Shown here one piece after another: positions 33,249 through 44,126 of a stretch of 64,000 bases of DNA. The position numbers and the translations under genes were made by a program. Origin of the DNA: Linnemannia hyalina (Eukaryota > Mortierellomycota > Mortierellomycetes > Mortierellales > Mortierellaceae); contig JAHRHY010000026.1 in assembly GCA_019671135.1 (NCBI GenBank), positions 310,001-374,000 of the forward strand, given 5' to 3'. Position 1 is the stretch's first letter; each line of letters opens with the position of its first letter. Under the pieces are notes generated by a model. It saw only the letters and a list, made by a program, of their open reading frames with translations. It was not told the DNA's origin and made no database searches.

Positions 33249-34315
33249 TTATTCATTTTTTAACATAAGAAAATACACCTCATCCACAATCACTTTTTGT
33301 CTTGGTCCCTTTTCTTTTATATATATCAGTTCACAGTCATACCCTGCCGCCTCGCCTGTTTTGTCGCTCTCGAGGATAGTATATATGCCACTCCGAAGCC
33401 CACTCTTCACATGTTCGATCGTGTAGTTGACGGCGTTGTCCAGAGTTGCTTGTTTGGAGTCCTGCGTAGGGCCGGTTGCGACGAGGTAGTTGATGATCCC
33501 AAAGGAAAGCCGTGCTCGTCCTGATAACTTGCGACGTTTGGCAGGCGGGATGTCACAGTCGGACATTCGATTGAATTCGAGAGCATCCTGTTCACTTCGC
33601 TTTCTTTGAACTGGGCATTTCTGTTCTTAATCAAGGCCAGTTACCGCAACTTGAACCTCATCTAGAGCAGTCACTAGTCCAACTCGTTCGGAACAAGAAG
33701 CGAGTGAAGCTTGGTCTGGACGTCCTCGAGCATAGCTTGGATTGTGAGGTAGTCATAACCCCGCAGCTTGTAGATCAGCTCACGAATAGTCGAATCGCCT
33801 CCAGTGGTCTGTTCACGGAAGAACTGCCGCGGTTCCAGATCTGGGATGTCGTCGAGGAGAAGCTGAAGGAAAAGAAGTCGTGCCAGGAACTCGAGTTTGA
33901 CACGCTCTCCTACATATGTTTTGACATCGTAACCGATATCCTGCGGTTCGCGCTGCCTGCCCTGCTCCTTGTCGATAATGGTCTCGTATATGCGCCCAAC
34001 GTCCTTTGCAAGGGTGATGGAGTTGGGGTGCTTGAAATCCGAAGAGACGGTGGTGCCTGGAGAACAACAAATCGCTGTGGACGACAAAGTCCTTGGTTGT
34101 TAGATCAATAACCGTGGCTGTCTTCCTGAGCCGGATGGAGCGACCATGGCGACCACGCTGTGGCCAGTGAACTCGCCGATATCTTTCTCGTCCTCAACAA
34201 TAGAGCGCAGAGTCTCGCGCCGCTCATCCCGTTGCTGCTCGTCCCCGCTCATCCCGTTGCTGCTCGTCCCCGCTCGTCCCGCTGCTACTCGTCCTTGCCT
34301 GCTTGTCCAGCTCAA
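33249..34315 (-). pseudogene. Decayed Crinkler-like P-loop protein
   Basis: Four overlapping frames on the minus strand give successive pieces of one protein. The first has a P-loop-like HSVVAMVAPSGSG, after which the frame breaks and continues KTATVIDLTTKDFVV in another frame. Next comes TLAKDVGRIYETIIDKEQG and LEFLARLLFLQLLLDDIPDL (33674-34087), then FGIINYLVATGPTQDSKQA and VKSGLRSGIYTILESDK (33249-33566). Several indels are needed to connect them. From memory of the families, this NTPase-like region with an EFLARLLFLQLLL core occurs in large Crinkler-type protein families of Mortierella and Rhizophagus; I could not search to confirm. The 5' end holds a short gctcgtccc-type repeat (about 34200-34300). 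Confidence 0.6.
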
Positions 34316-34526
34316 GTCCCAGCATCACCGGGCTTGTGTCCGTTGCCGTTTTGTGATATGGCAGCACATATATTCACGTGTGAGCAGCGTACACAGGTTA
34401 GATAGCGTCACGGGTATAATCACACAACTCTATCCAGTGTTGAAAAGGAAAAAGAGGTAGTCAATACGAGCAAATATATCGCGGAAGACAAGGGATACTC
34501 AACCTGAAGGGAACCTACTGATGCAT

Positions 34527-34806
34527 GCAAATGCAAACCTAGTCCAGATACAAACACTGGACAACGATTCAGCTCTGCTTCAGCGGATGGCAACCCCGGA
34601 GGAGACCTCGAACGGTGATCGCAGAGAGAATCAAATTTGCAATGCTGCTGCATCAGCCAGAACAGGCCAAGAACACATGTGTTGGAGAGACAGGCAAATG
34701 CAAACCTGGTCCAGATGCAAAGACGATTCAGCTCTACTACAGCGGATGGCAACCCCGGAGGAGACCTCGAACGGTGGTCACAGAGAGAATCAGATTTGCA
34801 ATGCTG
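34527..34806. repeat. Direct repeat, two copies of about 115 bp
   Basis: Copies 34527-34648 and 34694-34806 share gcaaatgcaaacct, gtccagat, agcggatggcaaccccggag and agacctcgaacggt, ending atttgcaatgctg. They are separated by 45 bases. No coding function is evident. Confidence 0.85.
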
Positions 34807-35149
34807 TTTGAACTATGAATGAATTGATAGTCCAAGACCGAGAGACTTGCCTTGGTGTAGGATTGATCTTGTCGAGTTTGATGGATTGGGAGAAACCATG
34901 ATGTTGAGGAAGGTTGAAGGTGTCTGGCACGACACAAATCGCATGCCTTGAAAAGACGTCACAAGATGCATGTTCAACTGACAATTGTATCCCACGCATT
35001 ACCCATTTGCAATTGCATCCTCTGCTCTCCAACTATTTTCGCATTTGAACATCCCCAACATCTTACGTTGCTCACATCATCCTTTCTTCCGACAATACCT
35101 TCTCAATCGCTGAACCCCCACCATTGTAGTTGGCTGCCCTTTCCCTATG

Positions 35150-36720
35150 AGCAAAGAGACGGACGATCAAGAGGCTTAATTCGCTGCAACAACACGTCAA
35201 GTTTCTGAATGACCGCCAATGGACTTCGCTGTGGCAGTGCGCCCAATACTTTTATGATGAATTTAATTTCAAGCATGCTCACACAGCACAGGACTCGTTT
35301 CGCCGAGGCCTCCGCGAGGTTGATCCAGAGTCGCCCATGGGTCTTAGCGTACCTCGGTGAAGCGAAGGTAGTATCAGATGCTACCATCTTTTTTGATCAA
35401 CCTCATTCAGGAACCCTTATTAATCGAAATCATACATCTTTTTTTGGTTGGGGCGAGCAACACCATTGTGATGAGAAAGAGTACTTACTGGCTGAGAAAA
35501 CGAAGAGGGATAGGCGTAATCAAACCACGAATGAGCCCACTGAGATTCTCGGCAGGCTTCTAAGTAAACAGACCATTCACACGAACTTTCGTCTCCTAGG
35601 GACATTGCCAGCGCTGTGCGCAACTGCGCGAAACATGAGTGTGCCAAGGTGGACGCCCACAAGACTTGGCTGTGGTCGACGGTGGAACTAGGCAAGCTTG
35701 CTCAGGATGAATTGGCGAACGGCAGGCTGATGATCATGCGCTTAGTCCGCATCCTCGAGTTAATCAAACTCATGTAAGCCTGCACTATGATGCTTATTTT
35801 AGTATTGGCGCGGTCCACAACACCCTGGCTCTAACATTTGCTCCTGTAATTTTAGTTCAAAGCTGCGCGAGCTCGAGATGGTGAGATGACTCAAAGAGAC
35901 TGAGTCTATGACAGTTAAGGTCTGGCATGAGATGTTCGAAATTCTTTTCGACAAGACAAATGTGTCCGTTCACACGTAAGTGCAAATTGAGCTTCTGCCA
36001 AAAGCCCAATGAACACATAGTGGTCTAGCTTTTGGCACTTACTGAGTTCACCCACTCTTTGTTCACGTAGTGGCGAATATGAGCTGACAGCAAGTAGGGA
36101 GGAGAGACAAGCGATTGGAGTTGACTACGGCGGCGTAAAGATAATCATCTCTCCAAGGAAATTTGATTTTCTTCTGAAGATATCCGTGGAAAACACCTCA
36201 GGATAATGCGCGTGGACGTAGCCGACTATGAGCACAAGTCACCGTCTGCTGAGCATGAGAAGTTTAGCATCCAGCTTTTCAAGGCCATGCATCACAATCA
36301 TGCAATCCTCTCCTGCCTGCCGGTGTTGCAAGGGATATTTTTTCTAGATAATCATAGTAAGATAATGGATGGTACCTTGTATGTTACTGCTGAAAAGGCT
36401 GTGCCAGACTTTCCTTACACTTCTAATTTGCCCGACGGGCAAGGTAAGTTTCGAAGCTCAGGTGTACAAGCCTGTCAGGCATGACGGAGCGTTCGTGTGT
36501 TGAAAGCTGTGCGAGAGTACTGTGCTTCCTACTAACCAGCCAGAGCTGGACGTTTTTCTTCGTAGCCCTTAACTTAGCGCTGGAGAATGTTAGGGTAAGT
36601 GTGCAAGCTGTACCATAGTTATCCTGATAACATATTATGCTGTTAGTCATATCCAATAAATGTCTCCACTTTTGATTACTTAGATATTTGTTCTGGAGGC
36701 GGCGGACAAAATTCAAGAAG
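35150..36720 (+). pseudogene. Decayed multi-exon gene, unknown family
   Basis: Plus-strand segments with strong protein character succeed each other but change frame. 35150-35360 reads KRRTIKRLNSLQQHVKFLND, WTSLWQCAQYFYDEFNF and FRRGLREVDPESPMGLSVPR, then stops. The continuation YLGEAKVVSDATIFFDQPHS and NRNHTSFFGWGEQHHCDEKE lies in the next frame (about 35355-35520). 35590-35775 reads LRDIASAVRNCAKHE and LMIMRLVRILELIKLM up to a GTAAGC donor; later pieces read VKVWHEMFEILFDKTNVSVH and IGVDYGGVKIIISPRKFDFL. At least one frameshift and an in-frame stop break it. The pattern resembles a large multi-exon family of unknown function in Mortierella-like fungi (recollection, unverified). Confidence 0.5.
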
Positions 36721-37260
36721 ACCTATTGGTGCCAAAGAAGCCGTCGCTGACAAGAACCATCTTCCCTCTGCCACCGCCTCTTCCTAATACACCACGGACA
36801 TTCTACAGTCTAACCAAAAAAAAAGCAGCGTCCCAGCCTTCCCCCAGAATAACCGTAAACCCTATGTCAGGAGCACGCTTGTGTCACTCTCCAAGCGGGT
36901 GAATCCGCTCCATCTACCTATTCCCTCCACCACCAATGTACTTGCAGCAGTGTGTAATAACCCCACCAAGTAGTAAGAGGATGAGGTCTTTCTGACTATC
37001 CCTCTATCCTAATCTTGTCCTCTTTTCTCTTTTTCTCTGCACTACCACAAACCATATCCTATTTCGCTTTGTCTGAAGTTCAGACATGTCCGTATGGCGT
37101 GCACTTGTCAAATTAAGAAACGGTGTCCGTGCAATCAGGCACGTTGCTATATATGCAAACTGTTAGCAAGCCATCTTTCAGCGCTTTTAAAAAATATTTA
37201 TGGAGTTTTAAATAACGTTGAGCTGTACATTGCTCTATCCTACATCATAGAGGGTCTCCC

Positions 37261-38191
37261 ATGCGATTGGAGAAGTTCAAGCTCTTGACCACCCCCGTCG
37301 GCAAGAAGCAGGGACTGGCGCCCCTGCTCGACGCGCGCACCCGATGGGGTACTACTTATACCATGATTCAGCGGGCAACCCAATGCAAGGACGCCTACAA
37401 CTCTGTCCTCATTGACCTTAACTTGACTGACTACATCCTCGATGAGCTTGAATGGCGACGGTTTGGTGCCCTGATGGACCTCCTCGGACTATTTGATCAG
37501 TCGACTACTCAAGCATGTGCAAGTAAGAGCCACAGGACCATCGCGATGAGCATCGTTATGTACAACAAGTTGATGCAAGAGATTGAGGACTTTGTCGAGC
37601 GTAACAAGGAGAGGTTGCCCGATGTTTGCCTCGGTGCAACTGCTGCATACAATAAGCTCAAGAAGTACTATGCAGCAACGGACAGATCGCCAATCTACTC
37701 TGTGGCAACGGCTCTTCATCCCGCGATGCGGTTCAAATACTGGTCCGACCAAAACTGGGGAGCGCGGTACGAGAGCAATGCAAAAAAAGGCTGTTCGGGA
37801 TGCTTGGAAGGACTATCCATCCAACACCAGCAACGACCCCAATGAGCTGATCCTTCTGGATACCGACATCGACAACACTGATGCGGAGCTGCTGTTGCTC
37901 GGCATGACGACGGCGAGCAAAGGCGACCAGCTGGAGGAGTTTGTGACTGGACCACTGGTGAGACAGACACCCCTCGTCTTCTGGAGGCAAAACCATAGCT
38001 CTTACCCCCAGTTGGCCAGGATGGCAAAGGATTATTTCGCCATCCCTGCAACATCGGCTTCATCGGAGAGATACTTCTCCAAAGCTCGCCAACCCCTGCC
38101 GTACACACGAGGTCGTCTAGGGCCCGAGAAAGTTCAAGAACAGATGCTGCTGGACTCTTGCTATGACTGCTTCAGCAAGAATAAAAAATAA
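37261..38191 (+). pseudogene. hAT transposase relic (3' half)
   Basis: 37261-37845 encodes the insertion-domain side of a hAT transposase (PLLDARTRWGTTYTMIQRA; GALMDLLGLFDQSTTQACAS; YSVATALHPAMRFKYW). Near 37780, in a run of seven A, the frame moves, and 37800-38191 continues KKAVRDAWKDYPSNT to the hAT C-terminal dimerisation motif (LVFWRQNHSSYPQLARMAKD; then YFAIPATSASSERYFSKAR). The N-terminal BED finger and the first catalytic Asp region are missing, with no recognisable remnant upstream. A hAT transposase cuts and pastes DNA with 8-bp target duplications; this copy cannot be active. Confidence 0.85.
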
Positions 38192-38214
38192 GCAAGTAAA
38201 TTTAGTTGATCAAT

Positions 38215-38420
38215 AAACCAAACCTCGAACCGAATGGTTTCGATTGAAAAGGCACTCGAACGAAATACTGTAGACCTGTGCTCAAGTTGAATCGAATACA
38301 CCTCGAATGCACCTCGAGTCGAATCGAATGCACCACTCTCGGATCGAATGCATTCGATATTCGAGATACCAAACTCGAATCGAGTTCGAATAACCTTCAC
38401 ATTCGACTCGATTCGAAAGT
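38215..38420. repeat. TCGA-dense subterminal region beside the hAT relic
   Basis: About 17 TCGA tetramers occur in some 200 bases, mostly as tcgaat, with phrases such as cgagtcgaatcgaatgcacc and actcgaatcgagttcgaata. Position just 3' of the transposase stop fits subterminal transposase-binding repeats of a hAT element. Confidence 0.7.
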
Positions 38421-38748
38421 TGAGAAAGTAGACGAGTCACTCACTCTGAACCTTACAGGTCTTCTTTTTCACTCTTATTATCTCACCATCTTTTGAATAT
38501 GGATCTAGAATTACACGTCCTGTTCTATTGTTAAATGCCAAACATGTGTCGATAACCTCCCGTATAAACTCTTTGACGACCATCTTCTCCCTTGTAAACT
38601 CGTATGGGCACTCAAATATACAGAAAAAATGTCATATGAGCAGGGTGAACAACTGTCAAAGGGCAGAAAAGGGACTGATAGCCCATTGGACTCTATCCAT
38701 GGTCCGGTGTTTTTACTACTATCATTTTTTTAAAAATAAAAAGAAAGG

Positions 38749-39147
38749 CTAATTCTGACCCCCGGGATAAAGATCCATCATGAGGATATTTGAGCAAGCA
38801 AACGACTCCATGGAGTCTTCCTTGTTGATCTGGACGCATGGATAGAAAATCTTGTTGTGGTAGTCGTATACTTCGGAAATAGTCCCGTTATAGCCACGGG
38901 GGAAATACAGGCCCACTTTGATTTTCGTTTCGTCTGGGCATGAGAAGCTCCCGCCGAGATCCCCTTTCTCGAATCGCATTCCGTTAGTTTGCTTGCAGTC
39001 CTTGTACTCTGGCGAGTAGTCGTTGTTGAGGTATCTCAGATTGCCGTGGGATGTGATGCCTCCATTCGACATGTGTTGAACATCGAATACATAGTATGCT
39101 GCGTTGGCGCACACGGCAAGCGCACCAAGGATGATCGCACTCTTCAT
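38749..39147 (-). CDS. Small secreted protein, 132 aa, unknown function
   Basis: Single exon. ATG at 39147 gives a textbook signal peptide (MKSAIILGALAVCANAA, cleaved before YYVFD); the in-frame ATGs further upstream would spoil it. The mature chain of about 115 residues has four Cys in DCKQ, SCPD, PCVQ and ACSN contexts, enough for two disulfides, and one N-glycosylation sequon (YNGTIS). It ends LMMDLYPGGQN. It is not similar in sequence to the other small secreted protein at 16334. Function unknown; extracellular location is inferred from the signal peptide. Confidence 0.72.
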   Translation of the reverse strand: MKSAIILGALAVCANAAYYVFDVQHMSNGGITSHGNLRYLNNDYSPEYKDCKQTNGMRFEKGDLGGSFSCPDETKIKVGLYFPRGYNGTISEVYDYHNKIFYPCVQINKEDSMESFACSNILMMDLYPGGQN

Positions 39148-40324
39148 GGTCGCGTATACCATTATTATACCTATGTGCCAGAGAGTGCAAGCCAATATTA
39201 ATATCCGCATTTAACCCTTAAGTATATTCGCGAAAGTTCATGAACATTGCCTTGCAAGATAAACGCAGTTGTTCAGGGGTTGTGCATGTCTTCTTGTATG
39301 AACTTACTTGATAGGGGTCTGCGGTGGGCTGATGAGAGTTCTGTGAAGGATATCGTTCGTATAGCGGCTGGCTTTTGCAAGGATGCTTGCAATGGTTCTC
39401 GGGGTGATAGGGTGGTGGACGAATGAAGGAGGCAGGAACCGATGATGTTTATTATACAAAAAGATGGGGGTATTTATACTCGTGTACAAGTGCGCAGTGC
39501 TGGAGGCACGGTGACGGAGGCGTGGTGACGAAGGCGCTGTGATAGAGGCAAGGCAGAGACGGTCTATGGTACTGTCGCAACTACATATAGGTATCTTCAT
39601 GTGGTACCGCGATAGATTCATGATCGACCATGTAGAGAGTCGACTTTTTGCTTGCAATGTTATACAAGGGTCGACCAATAACTCATAGATCCCAAGAAGA
39701 GTGGAGATTGAACCTCGGTACGCAATAAAGTAGGCTGTTGGGCAAAAGGCATGCAATAGAGTTGGGCTGTTGGATAAACGGCATACCGGAGTTGGATTGT
39801 TGGCGTGGGAGCGGAGGCAAAGGCACTGGAGGTGTGAAAAAAAGGAGGGGAAGAGCCGATAAAAATGACGCAGGGTAGGGGGCACAGCAGCGAGGGGGTG
39901 AGGTGCTAAATAGAGTTGGCTGTTGAGTAAACGGTACGAAATAGAGCTGGGCCAAATTGTGACCTTCTACTGGCAATACATTCATGGCCATTTTGACTCT
40001 CATCCTTTGAGAAATCGAGACCAGTAATAAATGTGGTATAGTTAGTGTAATATGTACAGCTGGGAGGAGGAAAATAGTGGGAGGCCTTTATTGATCCTTG
40101 TGGAAATATATATAGGAGGTCTGACAACTACTACTCTTGATAGAGAATAATGAGATTGGACAGATATTGAGATGTAGCAGTTTGGATCTTGCTTTGGATT
40201 ATTTCTGCACACGTATTGACGATGCTATCTCCGCGTATCGAACTGATTTAAAATAACCCTGCCCCTTCAGCACGAATATAGTTTGTACGAACAAAGCGTT
40301 GACAACGCGCCCTGGAATACCTAC
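39148..40324. other. Gene-poor region with possible retroelement remnants
   Basis: The phrases gttgggcaaaaggcatg, gttggataaacggcatac and gttgagtaaacggtacg recur between 39735 and 39940. On the minus strand a TATATATATTT box and an AATAAAG lie close together near 40090-40110, an arrangement seen in LTRs, but I could not find matching ends. The long open frame on the minus strand (39885-39304) has non-coding composition. Confidence 0.3.
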
Positions 40325-40405
40325 AGAGGCCAGGATTGAAAGAGCCGACATCGAAGGATCAAAAAGCAACGTCGCCATGACCGCTTGGCTGTCACAGGCA
40401 GTTAT
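40325..40405 (-). repeat. 28S rRNA-derived fragment, copy 4
   Basis: Contains gagccgacatcgaaggatca, then aaaagcaacgtcgcc, gaccgcttggctg and gcagttatcgctcc: the antisense of the conserved LSU rRNA core also found at 14190 and 14632. About 80 nt; flanks do not match rRNA. Confidence 0.75.
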
Positions 40406-41689
40406 CGCTCCATTATATAGCCTTCAATGGCATGTTTCTCGTTGGACAGTTTCGCGCCAACGACTTCAACTAAGTAACTTTTAGTCGTCATATGATTACC
40501 TTGGCTATCCCATCCCTTAAAAAAAAGGAGATCGACAAAAAAAATGAATCCAAAAGGCCTACAACACCTCCTTGTTACGCGTTACATCCCCTGACTCGCA
40601 AAAAAGGCCAACAGCCTTCTCTAACATTTGCTTGTGGTTCGTTGATATGTCCGTTGGTACTGGTGGCAATAATACTGGTTTGCCATTCACCTAAGAAAGA
40701 CGCGAGCGTGTTAGCATACAAAATGGAGAACATAATAATCCTTGGATAATAATCATATTACGCTAGGCATTACCTTGGCATAGATGTACCAAGCAATCTC
40801 ATAAAATGGCGATGACTTGACGGGGTCCATTCGACAGTCTCCTCAAGCGCCGCAGACTTGTCAATATCGTCATTCAAACTGTCACCCACATCATCTTGCC
40901 CCTTCTGACTTTCCCGCGCTTCCTGCAATGAGGGCATGGACGTAGCGGGGCCACCATTCTCGCATGTCATAGGGTCTGATAAGCCGGCAGTCGCGTTTAA
41001 AAAATAACAACAAAACACAGTTAGAAACATAAAATGCCATTAGGATATTATCCACCGTGTTCGCGGGGCACACATACCTTGACGCTTGTCTTCTTCTATA
41101 GACCCAGGCGTTAAGCTGAATTCGGTTGGAGGAAGCTTCAGGTAGTCAAGCAAACAGTAATTAATTAACTGGAGGACTTATCAAACGTGATGAATGAATA
41201 TCGAGAAAGACCAGAGCCAACCTTTTGGTTCATCTTGAGGAAGCTTTCGAAGTAATCTTTCGGTCAAAAGTTCACTTCTGTCCACAAGATTTCCTCTGTC
41301 TTTTTTGTTGAGACTTCAATTTTGTAATCCGTCACACGCGAGGCCCAGTATTCGCGCCTTCATTACGACGTCATGTCTCATACTATCTGGTAAACTTTGT
41401 TCTGGCTGACCGCGGTATTTCACTCGAAGAAAGTGGGTACGAGAACGTTCCGTGAGCATCCTGCTCGTGTGTCCCGAGACTAGTTTCTTCGGGAACCACG
41501 CCAAAGCTGCGACTGGCTGGGAAACAATGCGCGTCATTGTTATTGATGTTATTGTTAATTTCTTGGAATCCATTATGTCCTAATGAAGCTTGCAAAAAAG
41601 TGTAATAAGATTAAGGTGAAAGACCAAAGTTAACCTCCAACCATGAAATAATAAGACGATTGAAGTTGACGCCGATCTAACAAGTCTCA
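40406..41689. other. Possible decayed multi-exon gene on the minus strand
   Basis: Protein-like minus-strand pieces include 41595-41383 (SRSFGVVPEETSLGTHEQDA), 41290-41220 (VDRSELLTERLLRKLPQDEP, ending before a GT donor), 41140-41090 (PPTEFSLTPGSIEEDKRQ, then GTATGT) and 40985-40780 (MPSLQEARESQKGQDDVGD; WTPSSHRHFMRLLGTSMP). Each is bounded by plausible splice sites but I could not assemble one continuous frame. Family not recognised. Confidence 0.3.
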
Positions 41690-41856
41690 CTCCACTTCCC
41701 GCCCTCCCGCCGCAGAGCTAAGCAAGAGCTAAGCTAAGAAAGAACCAGAAGCGACACGTTTTAGTATACTAACACCGATTAACCACCCCACCCAAAACTC
41801 CACATTCCGCCCTCCTGCCGCGGAGCTAAGCAGGAGCTAAGCTATGAAAGTACCAG
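41690..41856. repeat. Direct repeat, two copies of about 60 bp
   Basis: 41690-41750 and 41799-41856 share ccgccctcc, tgccgc or cgccgc, gagctaagca and agctaagct. Each copy itself contains gagctaagc twice. Spacing about 109 bases. Confidence 0.7.
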
Positions 41857-43987
41857 TCTAACATGACTAGGGTGTGTGTAATCGAGTCTTCCTGCCTGAT
41901 GCAAAACAATGAGATTCCTAGTATACACTACCTTTATGTGTGTGTGTGTGTGCGGATGAAGGCGCAAAAGGGATGCTGAGAAGAAAAAAGTGACAAGCAA
42001 ATGTTGTGCAATGGAGGGTGGGCTGAAGACTGCTGTTGCTGCGAACAAATGCCCTCGGGAGTTATTTGTGAGGAGAGAGGTGGAATTTGCTCTCAAACCA
42101 TTGGTCGAAGGCGAAGAAACTATGTCGTCACAGGTACATTTATTTAAGTCTTAGAGCTCACCACTTTACGAACCTCACTCTCGCCCTCCTACCTTCCTCC
42201 CTCTTCTTCCTCTCCTCTCTTCTTCTCATCCACTCACTCACCTACCCTTGCACACATCCACAAATCGACTTCTTGATTCGGAATCAACCCATGCAGCGGA
42301 CGCAGCATCGGACAGGTAGACAAAGTCGGAATCAGAAATCAGCATCGTCACTCCGACGCAAACTGGCTTCTTGACGTCTGACATCACGAACTTGGTCAAG
42401 AGCAAGCATCACTCACCGTTCATTCTGGAGGGAGGCATGGGGAACTTACAAGAGAGGAATCCGTTCTTTCTCTGGATGGGTATTTGGGCGCCTGAGAGAG
42501 GTAAGGCGACGCCCGTTCATTCGCGGGAGCGGATGCTATGGGAGAGTGTATGGAGGTCTATTGAAGGTCAAACTGGATGCGTTTCGTCCAGATGGGATTT
42601 CTACTAGGCTGGGCACGCTCTTCAGTATGCAAGGGGCTGTCTGAACAGTGACAGAGTGGAGACGAGTGTTTAGGAGGTGTATGTCCAGGAGTGGGGGTAT
42701 ATTCTACTGAATGAACAGAGCTTTCTCTGCTCATTTATACTCTCTGGCCCACTCTGTCTTTGTGGCAGGGTGGTTTTGTCCTCGAGACCTCAGAGAGATG
42801 ACAGACCGGACTCGCCTGCTGCTTTACAATACTCCTCGCATTCTTGTTATCCACCCTGCAGCAAGGATAACAGGCATTTGGACAATCGTTGAAGAGGAGT
42901 GGGTTTCTTGGGGTTAGTAGGGTAGTCAAATGATCCCTAACCGCGCTGGCTATTCGACACTCCTCTGGTCAGAATATGTGGGAGATAGCGAGAGGGAATG
43001 GTGGACCAGCGGCGGTGTACTTAGCAACAACTACTGACTACTATATATATCGTTTCCTTTTTCAACTCTGTTTCAATCATGAGGGGTAGAAGACAATGTG
43101 GTCTTCTACTTCTCGACCCCTTTCCTCTCGAATGGAGATGGGTGTCTTTGGATGCAGGAGCGCTGGAAGGTGGCTTAATAATACTGACGAAATCGTAGAC
43201 AAGAGGGGACAGCCTGTAATCACCCATTTGCCAGCGCATCTGATCCACAGTCGCCAAACACAGACTCGCTCATAGCAGGTTCCAAGATCAACCATGCGCT
43301 CCCAATACTTGGTGAATGAAATCCAGCACTTTATTTCGTGCAGTGCATGTCATTCGTGGGAGGGTCTGACAAATAAGAGTCACCAATCGTTTGAAGAATG
43401 CAGCAGTAGGTATTTTGTTTGCATGGCAATTTCTGCCTTACCATTGTCTCTTTGCTTTGCCATTAGACAAATTGTCCCCATCTGTCATTTTACAGTTTGC
43501 CCTGCTTTGCCAACTGTTCCTTTCCACCGCCGATAAGCCACAAGCAAAGTGAGCTATTCAATTTACCTTTACCCGACTCAAGTGAAAATGAGTGAAATGA
43601 TGGCGTAGAACGATGGGAAAGTTCGATTTTCAACCGCGTTGCCACATGAACCCTATCTGTAGCCTCCTCTGGCAGCGAACACAGTAATGCAAGCAACTTC
43701 ACTATCGTGCTTTCCAGCCGAGGCTTTGGATGAATTCCTTCGTTTCCAAGTTATCACAATAATATTCCCACACATTCAAAGACTTCATTCATGCATCTCG
43801 CATTTTGCAATAACTATGTTCCATCTTATGCATGCCATCGATCACCTGTCGTTCACCAAGTACTAAATAAAAGCAGTATACACAACAAGGACAGTCAAAT
43901 GACTCTCGCAACAAGTTCCAGACGAACATACTTAAACCATCCTCTCACCCACTCCTTCGTTGCTTTTACCTCCTCCTATCAAATCGC
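41857..43987. other. Gene-poor region
   Basis: Short frames such as 42371-42607 (WAPERGKATPVHSRERMLWE) look somewhat protein-like but have no splice-supported partner. A (GT)n-like run lies at 41936-41952. No gene called. Confidence 0.3.
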
Positions 43988-43990
43988 CCC

Positions 43991-44012
43991 CCTCCTCCTC
44001 CTCCTCCTCCTC

Positions 44013-44084
<72 letters not shown>
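43991..44084 (+). repeat. (CTC)n/(CT)n microsatellite upstream of the DUF4238 gene
   Basis: About nine CTC units pass into roughly 34 perfect CT dinucleotides and stop about 40 bases before the ATG at 44127, so the tract probably lies in the promoter or 5' UTR. A frame through it would encode poly-Leu/Ser and is not taken as coding. Confidence 0.9.
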
Positions 44085-44086
<2 letters not shown>

Positions 44087-44126
44087 AGGATTCCTTCCCT
44101 TTCGCCCTTATTCCATCTCTATCGAA

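Noticed and set aside
39304..39885. Minus-strand 193-codon frame
   Set aside because: His/Ser/Pro/Leu-rich noise-like composition without domain; short repeated phrases in the same region suggest a non-coding repeat.
39700..40140. Solo LTR on the minus strand
   Set aside because: TATA-like and AATAAA-like motifs are present, but no matching TG...CA ends or target duplication could be found.
43791..44126. N-terminal extension of the DUF4238 frame with a long Leu/Ser repeat
   Set aside because: It is the CTC/CT microsatellite read as codons. The family motif starts ten residues after the ATG at 44127, and upstream composition is non-coding.
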